Program-made: the position numbers and the translations under genes
IMG/VR virus record: IMGVR_UViG_3300024344_000004
Location: 1-64,000 of that record
Source of the DNA: a virus
Length of the DNA stretch: 64,000 nt
Direction: 5' to 3' (one strand)
Shown here: piece by piece, positions 1 to 8,578 of the stretch
Numbering within the stretch: the first letter of the stretch is position 1
Layout of the letters: the number at the start of each line of letters is the position of its first letter
The notes under the pieces: model-generated
Database searches by the model: none
Told to the model about the DNA's origin: nothing
The model's input: the letters and a program-made list of their open reading frames with translations, nothing else

Positions 1-644
1 CTGAAAAAAATTCTACCAGTGAGTGGATTGTCTGTAACTCTGGTTGTTCTACCGTCTGTCCAGCTCATTGTAATACATCCAACACTGACAAGACTTTGTA
101 ATATCTCATCTTGTGTCTTACTAGTTAGATTTTGGTAATAATCTAAAAAATCCTGTACTTCCAAATAAGGTTTAGAATTAAAACCACCACTCACAAATCT
201 AGCTGATGTATCTAATGAAGTAATTGCTCCATCGAAATTTTCTTGTTGATACAAATTGTTACCATCTTCAGATGTTTGATGGTATGCAGCTAGAGTTGGG
301 CGTGTATTAGAATTGTCTGGGAGAGTTATATCACCCTCTCTAATAGGATAATCGTCTTGTAAACCATATAATTTTATAGTGGGAGATACTCCTGTTTCTC
401 CTACACTTGTGCCCGACACAAATGTACGCAAATAACCTCCAACCAAATCATATTGACCAGCTTTCACGTTTATATCAGTATTACCAGAGATAATTGAAAA
501 TACATTTCTATCTCCAGTAGATAATACTAAATTATTACCAGTAGCGGCTAAAGACAAATCAGGTAATTCTGCTACAACTGGAAGTGCTGCACCTGATGCA
601 ACGAGCTTTCTTTTATAGAAATGTTCCGGTTGCGTTCTTATCAT
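1..644 (-). CDS. Distal tail/virion protein, 3' end beyond window
   Basis: I read this frame directly. The ATG overlaps the tape-measure stop (ATGA) and the frame stays open to the window edge, giving 214 codons. The protein starts MIRTQPEHFYKRKLVASG and is rich in Ser, Thr, Gly and Asn with no recognised domain. Its place immediately after the tape measure is where distal-tail or tail-tip proteins lie in tailed viruses, so that role is inferred from order only. The C-terminus is missing. The large truncated gene at the other window edge has the same strand and composition and may be its neighbour or its continuation, although the two edges do not join in frame directly. Confidence 0.75.
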   Translation of the reverse strand, partial: MIRTQPEHFYKRKLVASGAALPVVAELPDLSLAATGNNLVLSTGDRNVFSIISGNTDINVKAGQYDLVGGYLRTFVSGTSVGETGVSPTIKLYGLQDDYPIREGDITLPDNSNTRPTLAAYHQTSEDGNNLYQQENFDGAITSLDTSARFVSGGFNSKPYLEVQDFLDYYQNLTSKTQDEILQSLVSVGCITMSWTDGRTTRVTDNPLTGRIFF

Positions 645-3241
645 GCCAATCCTCCAAAGGAATCCACTCCAATAGTAACATCTTTAAATACCACTTTACC
701 ACTTAACATATTTTCGGTTTGTGAATTATTTAAAACTTTGCCCGACTGAGTAGGCATAAAGAGTTCTGGTCCCATTTCTCCTACGAGATGAGGACGTCCA
801 CCACCCATACCACCACCAGCAGCCATACCCGGTATATATCCACCTGACTGTAAAACACCAGTGGCTTTAGCTATATCATAAGCTAACAAACCTCCCATAG
901 CAACAGCACCTATACCAGTTCCACCAAGTAATGCACCAGCTAATAATCTTTTAGCACCCCATTGACCAGTTTTCTTAGCAATCATCTTACCACCCGTTGC
1001 TGTACCACCACGTTTTACAGCTTCTCTACCTGCTTTATTAAGTCCTCCACCAGCTAAAGTTACATTTTTAAGAGCTTTACCTCTAACACCTATAACACCC
1101 GTAGCTGTAGAAAGTTGCATACTTTGTGCTACCGCTGCTGCTGTAGCTGCTGCGGCTAATCCCCTATAAACACGAGATAATGCCAAAACGGCGAGTGTTT
1201 GTACAGGTAAAATAACGTTTAAAGCTTTGAATATTAAAACCCATTTCATCAAATTAGGGTATTCTTTAAATAACATCGCTACTACTTTGAGAGGTGCTGC
1301 TATAATCTCTAGAAGTTGTGCGAAATCAACACCTGTTTTTTGTAATTCTACTATTCCTTCTATAAAATCTTGAATTAAATCTATAATTAATACCATCGAA
1401 TCAGTAGCAAATGCTTGTAACGATGCTCCAAACTCTGTTAATTGTTGTACTCCGTTCTTTTCCTCTACAATTAAGTCCTTAAAACCTTGAATCTGAGTAA
1501 CAATTGCTTCGTGGAAAGCGTTCATAAATTCAGTTCCTTCATATGAAGCATCTCTAAGTGCAAAAATAGAAAATATATTAGTTTTTAATATTTGTATTTG
1601 AGCTTGTAACGACTGATTCTGTATACGAACCATCTCATCTAACTGACCACCTGCGTTCGTGGTATCTTCAACAGCTTGAGTAAACTCATCCGAAGCTTGA
1701 ACTAAGTGGATAAACGCAGTAGCACCACGCACATTCAAGTCTTCAATTAAAGTTGTTAAAAGTTCAGTATTAGATATAGTTTCTGGCCCAACTGCGGCAG
1801 CGAACTGAGCAGCTATCTCAGTTAATTGCATCATTTCACCCTCAGCGTTTAATATCTCAACACCCATTTTACGGAATCCAGCTTCAGCATCCATAGCGCC
1901 TTCAGCAAATTCTGCTAATGCTTGTCTAAGACCCCTACCAGCTATACCAGCCTCTAAAGCTCTATTAGTCAAGACCTGTAAAGCCCCTAACAATTGGTCA
2001 ATAGATTGCCCTGTAGAGGTAAAGAAAGGTAGAGCAAACTTAACAGCGCTTGATAAATCTTGATATTCAATAAGAGATTTCTGTATAGCAAAGGCAAATT
2101 TATCGGTTAATAGAGCTGCTTGGTCCATTTCCATACCAAAACCAAACAATGTCTGAGCAGTCAGTTTAGAAATAGTATTATGGTCTCCCTGAACAGCCAT
2201 AGATAACTTTAAAGTCTCAGGTAAAATAGACATTGCTTCATTGGCTTCAAGACCTGCCGATGCAAGTTGGTATAAACCTTCTGCACCATTGTGAACCGCT
2301 ATACCAAATTTGTTACCAAACTCTGTAACAGTGTTTCCTACCCTAAATAACTCGTCATTAGTCAAATTAAACACAGAATTGGCGTTTAATAGCTCTCTTT
2401 CGAATTCTATGAGCTCTTGTGTGTTTTGGTTAAGCTTGTACCCTACAACAGTTAAAAGCGACACAGACGTCCTTAAAGCCTCATTGAACTTATTTCGCAT
2501 TGCATCTGCTGTTCCTAGTACTTTATCTCTAAAATCAGCAGCTTTAGTGTTCAAATCTCCATAGTCGCTTGTTATACCTGTTATTTCATTGTCAATATCT
2601 TCAAAATTTTGTTTGATATCTTTTTGTATCTGTAATTCTTCTTGTAATTTACCAAGTTTTTCTCGTTGTGTTTTAGCTTCGGCGGCTTTCTTTTCGCCTT
2701 GTTTTTCTAATTCGATAAATTTTTCTTTTTCTATTGTTAATTCTCTTTCACTTTGTGCTATAACTTTTCCTTGATTTCTGATGACTTCGGCTCTACCGGC
2801 TGCGTCCATTTTTTGCATGTTTGCTGCAATTTGGAGCTGACCTTCCATACCACCCTTACCACCTACTCCACCAAAAAGAGAATCTCTCATTGGTTTAGAC
2901 AGAACTGATTTTAATTTTCCATAATGTCCCTTTATTTTATTGAAATTATTAGCTACACTACTTGAAGTAGCTTTATTTAATGCTTCTAAATTTCTTTCTA
3001 AACGAATACGAACTTCGTTATTCATTTTATCCATAGCAGTAGTAGATTTATTGTTTAACCCTTGTAGACGGGCTGCATAATTTTCATTGAGACCTCCTCT
3101 GTTTTTAGCTAATTGTGCTTGTTTATAAATATCTTCTATACCTTTAGCTAATGCACCACCAGCTTTAGACATAGCCTGTGGACTCGGAACGGCTAAACCT
3201 ATAGCGACACGCGCTGCAAACAGTTGTCCTGCAAAACCCAT
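641..3241 (-). CDS. Tail tape measure protein
   Basis: An 866-residue protein that should set tail length and span the tail lumen. The N-terminal third (about 40-230) is charged, Lys/Glu/Gln-rich coiled coil. The middle (about 280-560) resembles the TP901-type tape-measure core, with small-residue helices such as LYQLASAGLEANEAMS. Hydrophobic segments follow at about 640-780. The C-terminus carries the familiar tape-measure signature with LVGEMGPELFMPTQSG. It lies directly downstream of the chaperone pair, the canonical order. By the usual rule of about 0.15 nm per residue the tail would be near 130 nm long; that is an estimate, not an observation. The ATG is 2 nt from the preceding stop, suggesting translational coupling. 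Confidence 0.95.
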   Translation of the reverse strand: MGFAGQLFAARVAIGLAVPSPQAMSKAGGALAKGIEDIYKQAQLAKNRGGLNENYAARLQGLNNKSTTAMDKMNNEVRIRLERNLEALNKATSSSVANNFNKIKGHYGKLKSVLSKPMRDSLFGGVGGKGGMEGQLQIAANMQKMDAAGRAEVIRNQGKVIAQSERELTIEKEKFIELEKQGEKKAAEAKTQREKLGKLQEELQIQKDIKQNFEDIDNEITGITSDYGDLNTKAADFRDKVLGTADAMRNKFNEALRTSVSLLTVVGYKLNQNTQELIEFERELLNANSVFNLTNDELFRVGNTVTEFGNKFGIAVHNGAEGLYQLASAGLEANEAMSILPETLKLSMAVQGDHNTISKLTAQTLFGFGMEMDQAALLTDKFAFAIQKSLIEYQDLSSAVKFALPFFTSTGQSIDQLLGALQVLTNRALEAGIAGRGLRQALAEFAEGAMDAEAGFRKMGVEILNAEGEMMQLTEIAAQFAAAVGPETISNTELLTTLIEDLNVRGATAFIHLVQASDEFTQAVEDTTNAGGQLDEMVRIQNQSLQAQIQILKTNIFSIFALRDASYEGTEFMNAFHEAIVTQIQGFKDLIVEEKNGVQQLTEFGASLQAFATDSMVLIIDLIQDFIEGIVELQKTGVDFAQLLEIIAAPLKVVAMLFKEYPNLMKWVLIFKALNVILPVQTLAVLALSRVYRGLAAAATAAAVAQSMQLSTATGVIGVRGKALKNVTLAGGGLNKAGREAVKRGGTATGGKMIAKKTGQWGAKRLLAGALLGGTGIGAVAMGGLLAYDIAKATGVLQSGGYIPGMAAGGGMGGGRPHLVGEMGPELFMPTQSGKVLNNSQTENMLSGKVVFKDVTIGVDSFGGLA

Positions 3242-3242
3242 T

Positions 3243-3533
3243 TTATATATCCTTAAACGTTAGTTTTTTACTCTTTCCAATCATATCATGATATCTTCTT
3301 TGCGTTTCTAAATACCTCGTGTAATTAGTTCTTACTTGAGGGTTCTCCTTTGCCATTTCACTGACTTGTTTATCCGTATAACCATCCATTGAATGGTATA
3401 CTCTGTATTCATTGTACGCACTAAGTAAACCTCTCAGTTCGTGTTTGGGCGTATTCTTGATTTCACTCCAACTCATCCCTAAATGTTCCATTAGGGGCAT
3501 ATATATCAATACCGCATCAGGCGTGTCCAGCAT
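3243..3533 (-). CDS. Tail assembly chaperone, second (T) part, -1 frame
   Basis: A 96-residue basic, Tyr-rich protein (MLDTPDAVLIYMPLMEHLGM...). It occupies the slot between the chaperone gene and the tape measure. Its ATG overlaps the upstream stop as ATGA and its frame is exactly -1 relative to that gene. The upstream gene ends with a slippery A_AAT_TTT heptamer, so this segment is probably made mainly as the C-terminal part of a frameshift fusion, as lambda gpGT and many tailed phages do. Independent initiation at its own ATG is the alternative. No enzymatic motif is seen. Confidence 0.7.
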   Translation of the reverse strand: MLDTPDAVLIYMPLMEHLGMSWSEIKNTPKHELRGLLSAYNEYRVYHSMDGYTDKQVSEMAKENPQVRTNYTRYLETQRRYHDMIGKSKKLTFKDI

Positions 3534-3895
3534 CAGTCGCGAAAATTTTCTGCGGCTTCTTCCTCGACACCTAATATTTTATTAGATATTGCATACCGAA
3601 GTGTTGTTGGGAGTAGTCCCCACTGTTCTTCAGTTATTATTGGACCTTCTGGGTCTTTTTCATTTGCTTTTAATATCATTTTTAGAACTCGTTGATTACC
3701 AAGTTCTTGATACTTTAACATTTTCTCTTCTTCTGGTAAACTATCTGATATACCAGTGAACTTAGGTTCTTCTTTTTCTGCTAATTCACAAAAATGAAAG
3801 TGAACCATTCCATCTCTATACTCTACTTCTTCGTTTTGCACTTCATCAGTGAGTGCTACTAATTCATCCATCGACCAAATTTTCTTTTCTGTCAT
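3533..3895 (-). CDS. Tail assembly chaperone (G-like)
   Basis: A 120-residue acidic protein. Its central region resembles tail-assembly chaperones of siphoviruses (LPEEEKMLKYQELGNQRVLKMI, then an ITEEQWGLLP-type helix and AISNKILG). Such proteins coat the tape measure before the tube polymerises. Its location between the tube genes and the tape measure fits. Its final codons GAA AAT TTT form a -1 slippery site that would fuse it to the next gene. Starts at ATG 3895 after an AGGAG Shine-Dalgarno. Confidence 0.75.
   Translation of the reverse strand: MTEKKIWSMDELVALTDEVQNEEVEYRDGMVHFHFCELAEKEEPKFTGISDSLPEEEKMLKYQELGNQRVLKMILKANEKDPEGPIITEEQWGLLPTTLRYAISNKILGVEEEAAENFRD
3542..3548 (-). other. 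Candidate programmed -1 frameshift heptamer A_AAT_TTT
   Basis: On the minus strand the in-frame codons are GCA GAA AAT TTT CGC GAC TGA. The heptamer fits X_XXY_YYZ in the correct phase, three codons before the stop. A -1 slip reads TCG CGA CTG ATG CTG GAC, which runs straight into the downstream gene. The predicted fusion is roughly 215 residues. I did not find a clear downstream pseudoknot by eye. Confidence 0.65.
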
Positions 3896-3907
3896 TTTTT
3901 ATCTCCT

Positions 3908-3929
3908 GAAGGGGACTCACGCCCCCCTC
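3908..3929 (-). terminator. Intergenic hairpin between tail-tube and chaperone genes
   Basis: A short GC-rich stem (GAGGGG pairing with CCCCTT, with one G-T pair) sits between the tube gene and the chaperone gene. Such a hairpin could reduce read-through from the abundant tube genes into the chaperones or stabilise mRNA 3' ends. There is no strong T tract after it, so termination is uncertain. Confidence 0.35.
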
Positions 3930-3945
3930 AAATTAATTATTATAT

Positions 3946-4527
3946 CTATAAGTTAGTTATTAAAGTATTACCAGTGTAATTAGCACCGCTAATAATAGGA
4001 GTAACCATAGATGATAATTCTATTGTTTCTTCGCTTGTACCATCTGCGCTCATAGTAACAGTATGACCAGCTACTACACAGTTTGGAATACTCATAACTT
4101 CAGAAGTTCCTGATAGGTGTACATATACTCGGTATCCATACTCGACCGTAGGTTCAGACAAACCATCCATAAGTGCAGTATCGTCAACAGTTGTACCTGT
4201 AACTCCATATCTACATTTATCATAGACAAATTCGTAATCAGGGGTACTCTTTTTCCTAGTTAAAGTAACCGTGGTTTCCTTTTTAATTTCAGCTTTTAAA
4301 GCTGTCCTCATACCAAAGTAGGTTATGTCTTCATCCATAGCTCCTATACTTAAATCTACAGCTGTTAAATCTGATTGTTCTGTAGCTGTACCGTCTAACT
4401 GCGCTGCAAATGTGGCTGTTGCTGTATTTACAACACTCGTACTTCCATCATCAACAGGCGTAACACCCAAGGTATCGTTTTCAGTAGTTAAAAATACTGC
4501 TACATCTTTTCCTAAGTAAAAAGCCAT
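3946..4527 (-). CDS. Tail tube protein paralogue B
   Basis: A 193-residue protein clearly paralogous to the adjacent upstream gene. Both begin MA-aromatic-LG(K/R)DV and share a DxxxGxMDED(I/T) segment, then a KKE.TV.LTRKK block and a C-terminal SADGTSEETIELSS-like strand pattern. Tail-tube proteins are all-beta and lie just before the chaperones, which fits. Having two suggests either a tube plus a variant tube, or a tube plus a related cap or ring. Ordinary ATG, 2 nt from the preceding stop. Confidence 0.75.
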   Translation of the reverse strand: MAFYLGKDVAVFLTTENDTLGVTPVDDGSTSVVNTATATFAAQLDGTATEQSDLTAVDLSIGAMDEDITYFGMRTALKAEIKKETTVTLTRKKSTPDYEFVYDKCRYGVTGTTVDDTALMDGLSEPTVEYGYRVYVHLSGTSEVMSIPNCVVAGHTVTMSADGTSEETIELSSMVTPIISGANYTGNTLITNL

Positions 4528-4529
4528 GC

Positions 4530-5222
4530 TTAGAACCCCTCTAATAATGTTAATGAGCTATTTAATTCATTACCAGCTGCTCCGTAGACTGCTGGTTGAT
4601 AAGAACTAAATTCTAATGTCTCTTCTTGAACGCCATCAGCGTTAAGCGTAGTTGTGTAAGCGGTTATACAACAGTTTTTAATACATAGAACTTCTTCGTT
4701 ACTATTACTTCCTGCTGTACCCGTTTTAAATTGTAAAGATACTCTATAACCATAACATGATTTGGTTGTTTCTGTACCATCTGCTATAGATTTAGGATTT
4801 ACTAATCCAGTACCAAGACCTGCGTTACCGCTACTCATACCGAATCTTGCTTTATTACCATTTTTATCTCCGTTATAAATTACATCCCAAAGATTGCTGT
4901 TTTTCTTTCTTGTTAAGGATACTGTGTATTCCTTTTTAATTTCAACCTTACCGGGTTGAGTCTGTCCAATATAAGAAGTGTCTTCATCCATGGTTCCTAG
5001 TGCTACATCTACTCCAACAATATCTGCATATGCAGTATAGCCAGTCAAAGCTGTGCCCGAGTTCATATCGTCTGCAAACATGTTTGTATTTGCTGTTGCC
5101 GGGTCGCCTAGTGTTATAACTGGTGCTGTAACACCGTTTGCTAATACACCTATTGCTTTGTTAGTTACTCTTGTTTCGGTCGTAATGAAAACATTTACAT
5201 CTCTTCCTAGAAAGTAAGCCAT
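4530..5222 (-). CDS. Major tail tube protein (paralogue A)
   Basis: A 230-residue all-beta protein, paralogue of the next gene, with the shared motifs LGRDVNVF, ALGTMDEDTSY, KKEYTVSLTRKK and NADGVQEETLEFSS. It is preceded by a near-perfect Shine-Dalgarno, GGAGGTGA, 7 nt before the ATG, and by its own promoter and leader. That fits a highly expressed structural protein. It is the better candidate for the major tube subunit because it is first in the transcript. No sheath gene is recognisable nearby, so a siphovirus-like tail is favoured. Confidence 0.75.
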   Translation of the reverse strand: MAYFLGRDVNVFITTETRVTNKAIGVLANGVTAPVITLGDPATANTNMFADDMNSGTALTGYTAYADIVGVDVALGTMDEDTSYIGQTQPGKVEIKKEYTVSLTRKKNSNLWDVIYNGDKNGNKARFGMSSGNAGLGTGLVNPKSIADGTETTKSCYGYRVSLQFKTGTAGSNSNEEVLCIKNCCITAYTTTLNADGVQEETLEFSSYQPAVYGAAGNELNSSLTLLEGF

Positions 5223-5266
5223 TAGAATTCACCTCCTTTTGCTATTTTATTGTGGGTATATACCAT
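5222..5266 (-). CDS. Putative 14-aa leader peptide upstream of tail tube
   Basis: Minus-strand ATG reading MVYTHNKIAKGGEF, preceded by its own AAAGGTGA Shine-Dalgarno. Its stop overlaps the tail-tube start as TAATG, and its codons contain the tube gene's GGAGGTGA site. The arrangement looks like translational coupling. The ORF is very short and may be fortuitous. Confidence 0.4.
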   Translation of the reverse strand: MVYTHNKIAKGGEF

Positions 5267-5345
5267 TTTTTCACCTTTTGTTTTTTTTGTGTCGACTTCC
5301 AGTACGTTACACTTCACTCGTTACCTTTAAATTAACTCGTCTTAC

Positions 5346-5353
5346 TATATAAA
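5346..5353 (-). promoter_or_regulatory. Archaeal TATA box for tail-tube operon
   Basis: TTTATATA within AAAAGCTTTATATAG on the minus strand. Using the 28-nt spacing seen elsewhere, transcription would start near 5325. That leaves a leader of about 100 nt, unlike the leaderless early genes. It lies just after the preceding gene's stop. Confidence 0.6.
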
Positions 5354-5361
5354 GCTTTTGC

Positions 5362-7044
5362 TTAATACTGATTAGCTCCTCCCCGTCTGAAAGCAGCAAC
5401 ACCAGCTCTACGCGAAGTTACTAAAGGAGATATAGAAAAGTTATAACCAGTCTCTGTCATACCTGTTCCTCTCCATGTATCGTCCATTACATCACTCCAC
5501 ACACCCAATAGATGTTTGCGTGGATTTCCTTTGTCATCTCCAAATATCCATTCGCTAGAAATAGTAGTTCCTTGTCTATTACCTTTTGGTCCGGGACCAA
5601 CTGCACGATACCAATCTTTTGTTAAATCATTACTTTGTTGTAATAATGCTTGATACCAATTAGCAAATGCCTGAGTAGATTGAGGGTTGTTATAATAGTC
5701 ATTGATTTGTTGCCTTAGGTTTTCGGCTATTTGTGTAGTAGTTAAATGTATTTTTCCTCCAGTTCCTGCTATATTGAGTTGTATATTATTAAAAAAATCT
5801 AAAGCCAGACCAGCTGTAGAAAATTCTCCTGTTCTTTCTACCCTATCTAATGTAGAAACTGATACAGCATTAGCTTCGTTGTGAGCTAAAAAAGCGATTT
5901 CTGAAATTAAAGTTGCACCTACTGAGTTTTGGCTTAACATCCAATCAGTAAAAGCATTTATAACATTTCCATCCAAAGCAGCTACAACTGCTACATTATC
6001 GCTATCAAAACCAATCTGAGGCATACCATTTTCATACAGTGGATAAAATGTAGCAAAACCAATAGTACTTGGTGTTAAGGTAACTTGATAAACATGCCTG
6101 ATAGGCTCTAATGCTCTACCTGCACTGTCCATCATAGTTTGACTTCTACCCACCCTATTTAAAAACTGTCTCATATCATAAGCGGCAGTGCCTCTAGTTG
6201 CAGAAGAAAACATGCCTTTAGCCATCTCAAAGTCTCTACCTGACATCGTAGCATTGTAACCAAAAGAAGTCCATTCATTAGCTATACGTGTATTCCATTC
6301 ATTTATATTTTGTTGAATGTGTGTAGTCCATGTAGACACAGCACTTGCTAAATCTGTTTCTGAAGTATCTATTTGTGCTAAAATCTTATGGCTAGCACTA
6401 CCACCTGCATCTCTAGCAACTTCAGCACTTTGTATGTTTAGATTTTGTGGTAATTCTGATTGAATAAACCTTCTAAAGGAATCATGCTCTTCTAAAAATA
6501 TATCGAAATCCTGAGACCGACCAAAGTCACCCGACCTATCAAATGCTTGGCCTGATTGGTCATCATTACCTTCAAGTGCTGAATATAAATTACTTAGCAT
6601 ACCTATTTCAATTTCATCTCTTATACGACTATTTAGAGCAACAGAACCGGGACGAGCACTTGCACTATCTAATAACTCTTGAAGTTGTTGTCCCATTATG
6701 TCTGAAGAAGCTTGACCAGCAATACCTCTAGCAGAAGCAAGAGCAACATCTTCTCTCGGCATCATAGCACTCATTATACGTGTACGACCTGCTCCTTTAC
6801 CTTGATAAATCTGTCTTCTTAAAACATAAGGATATCCATCACGTTCATTATCACCCAAAGAAGAATCATCTTGAGGAGATAAATCGAAATAACCCTCACT
6901 TGAAGCTCCAGCTACTGTAGGTGTAGTACCTCTCAGTTGCATTGCATAAGCTTGTGTAAAAGGTAAGTAGGGTTGAAAACCAACTGAGATACTTCTGAAT
7001 ACATTTTGTTCACCAAACTGCTCAATCATTCTGACATTAGGCAT
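5362..7044 (-). CDS. Virion protein of unknown role (560 aa)
   Basis: A 560-residue protein in the tail-completion neighbourhood. It starts MPNVRMIEQFGEQNVFRSIS. It is Gln/Asn/Ser-rich with alternating helical stretches and a basic C-terminus. No fold is recognised. In a contractile-tailed virus the sheath would lie just upstream of the tube, but I see no sheath signature, so this is only a weak alternative. The ATG is 3 nt from the preceding stop, within the tail-neck operon. Confidence 0.7.
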   Translation of the reverse strand: MPNVRMIEQFGEQNVFRSISVGFQPYLPFTQAYAMQLRGTTPTVAGASSEGYFDLSPQDDSSLGDNERDGYPYVLRRQIYQGKGAGRTRIMSAMMPREDVALASARGIAGQASSDIMGQQLQELLDSASARPGSVALNSRIRDEIEIGMLSNLYSALEGNDDQSGQAFDRSGDFGRSQDFDIFLEEHDSFRRFIQSELPQNLNIQSAEVARDAGGSASHKILAQIDTSETDLASAVSTWTTHIQQNINEWNTRIANEWTSFGYNATMSGRDFEMAKGMFSSATRGTAAYDMRQFLNRVGRSQTMMDSAGRALEPIRHVYQVTLTPSTIGFATFYPLYENGMPQIGFDSDNVAVVAALDGNVINAFTDWMLSQNSVGATLISEIAFLAHNEANAVSVSTLDRVERTGEFSTAGLALDFFNNIQLNIAGTGGKIHLTTTQIAENLRQQINDYYNNPQSTQAFANWYQALLQQSNDLTKDWYRAVGPGPKGNRQGTTISSEWIFGDDKGNPRKHLLGVWSDVMDDTWRGTGMTETGYNFSISPLVTSRRAGVAAFRRGGANQY

Positions 7045-7047
7045 TTA

Positions 7048-7596
7048 TCACGACCGTGTGTTTTTGAATACTATAACCATTGAAGCAACTGCTACCCAAT
7101 GTTCTAATTTAGGGTCATATCCTATATCTTTAAAACCACTAAAATGCCTCTCATCTACTTCAGTATCAGTCGTACTAAAATCAGTATCCATAAGTATATT
7201 AGCGCTATTAAGCATGAGATAATTAATCAAACGTCTCTGTTTATACTTAGTAGAGCCCCCTGTAGGAGTTAAAGAGCAATCTCTATCTACGATAAGATAT
7301 ATATTAAAGCCTACTCCATAGAGCTCCCCTATCTGCTCAGTAGCGCTTGTTCCATATGTTAACCTTTGTCCCATAAATTGAGTTTCTATTCCATTAGCTA
7401 CCATTTCTGTAATTATTGCTGGATACTTAGTTTGGTCTGTGGTTGGAAATTGCCCAAATACTGTTACATCAGTACCGTCAGCAGCCCATGCATTAGCGGT
7501 GCCTTTAGTACCACCAGTTATTTTGTTATATTGTCCTGCTCTCAGTTGGTCTATAAGTTTTCTCTCTACGTTATTAAGGTGGTCTGGAGGTGCCAT
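7048..7596 (-). CDS. Tail terminator/completion-like protein
   Basis: A 182-residue protein between the head-closure protein and the tail genes, the usual slot for the tail terminator. The N-terminus is a helix (NNVERKLIDQLRAG), followed by strands and a short helix (RRLINYLMLNSANILMD), a pattern reminiscent of that family. The similarity is by size, position and secondary-structure feel only. The ATG overlaps the upstream stop at 7596. Confidence 0.5.
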   Translation of the reverse strand: MAPPDHLNNVERKLIDQLRAGQYNKITGGTKGTANAWAADGTDVTVFGQFPTTDQTKYPAIITEMVANGIETQFMGQRLTYGTSATEQIGELYGVGFNIYLIVDRDCSLTPTGGSTKYKQRRLINYLMLNSANILMDTDFSTTDTEVDERHFSGFKDIGYDPKLEHWVAVASMVIVFKNTRS

Positions 7597-8576
7597 TATT
7601 CAGCTCGCCTCCTTGCGTCATCGCGTCCTGCGGTTCTAACGCAATTAAAAATAATATATCCATCAGTCATGTCTTTTAAAGAATGGACGTGCCATGACAC
7701 AGATTTATAAAATTCTATTTCTCTTAGTTTGATAGTATTTGTTACCCCAGTATATCCTGTGTAGTGGAATACTATAGAAGTTAAGTTACTTTCATAATTA
7801 AATGTAGTAGCTGAAGAAGTTACAGGAGTAGCATACCGAGCACCTGACTGATAAATACTGGTGTTGTCAGCTACTGTTCCTGAAACATAAGGTAAATCTA
7901 AAGTTAACCAAGCATCAGCTGTTACAGTTAATGCAGTGGGTGTATATGTAAGTGTTTGTGCTGCTGCGTTTGTAACAACAATTTTTGTTAGTCCCATAGC
8001 AAAATTAGGTTTAACTTTTAATCTTAATCTATCTGCTTCTAATATATTAACATTAGCTGCTGGAGCTGTGTATGTGGTGGTACCATTATTAGTTAAAGTG
8101 TTAGTAATTGATTCACCATCAGAAGTTATAGCTCCATGAGATGCACTCCATCCAGTTGTACCGCTCGTTTCTGCGTATAAGATAGACCTGTAATTTGTTA
8201 TTAATCTATCCCAGCCTTGTATTTCATTAAATTGTGCTGTACCAGTAAAATTACCTTGGTCAAAATTAGGATAGTTTTTTATAGTATTTATATTAGGAGT
8301 ATAAATTCTTGCTGCTCCAACTATATTGTTGCCAGCTCTCTCTTGTTGATAATCTGCTGTAACGGCAGGTCTAATAATTGCAGGTAAATCTGGAAGTAAT
8401 AGTTCTGGTGCAGCTTCATCACCATCAGGTACTCCATAAGCATCTGTTTCATAAATAGGTAAACGATGATATGTTACATATTGAGCTTGTTCGCTCCTGT
8501 ATCTCAATGCGCGAAAGATGCGGTTCATATTCAAAGCACCCGGACGGATACCTTGTGAACCAATCAACCCCGGCAT
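7596..8576 (-). CDS. Head-closure (neck) protein with inserted beta domain
   Basis: A 326-residue protein. The first 130 and last 40 residues look like one split small barrel typical of head-tail stoppers. It has IIRPAVTADYQQERAG and AARIYTP early, then YKSVSWHVHSLKDMTDGYIIF near the end. Residues about 130-285 are Thr/Ser/Asn-rich and read like a beta-sandwich (carbohydrate-binding-like), apparently inserted in a loop. A neck protein displaying an adhesive domain is inferred. The position between connector and terminator supports the neck assignment. Confidence 0.55.
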   Translation of the reverse strand: MPGLIGSQGIRPGALNMNRIFRALRYRSEQAQYVTYHRLPIYETDAYGVPDGDEAAPELLLPDLPAIIRPAVTADYQQERAGNNIVGAARIYTPNINTIKNYPNFDQGNFTGTAQFNEIQGWDRLITNYRSILYAETSGTTGWSASHGAITSDGESITNTLTNNGTTTYTAPAANVNILEADRLRLKVKPNFAMGLTKIVVTNAAAQTLTYTPTALTVTADAWLTLDLPYVSGTVADNTSIYQSGARYATPVTSSATTFNYESNLTSIVFHYTGYTGVTNTIKLREIEFYKSVSWHVHSLKDMTDGYIIFNCVRTAGRDDARRRAE

Positions 8577-8578
8577 TA

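Noticed and set aside
5362-7044. Tail sheath assignment for the 560-aa protein
   Set aside because: Only its position before the tube genes suggests it; no sheath motif is visible, so it is left as unknown.
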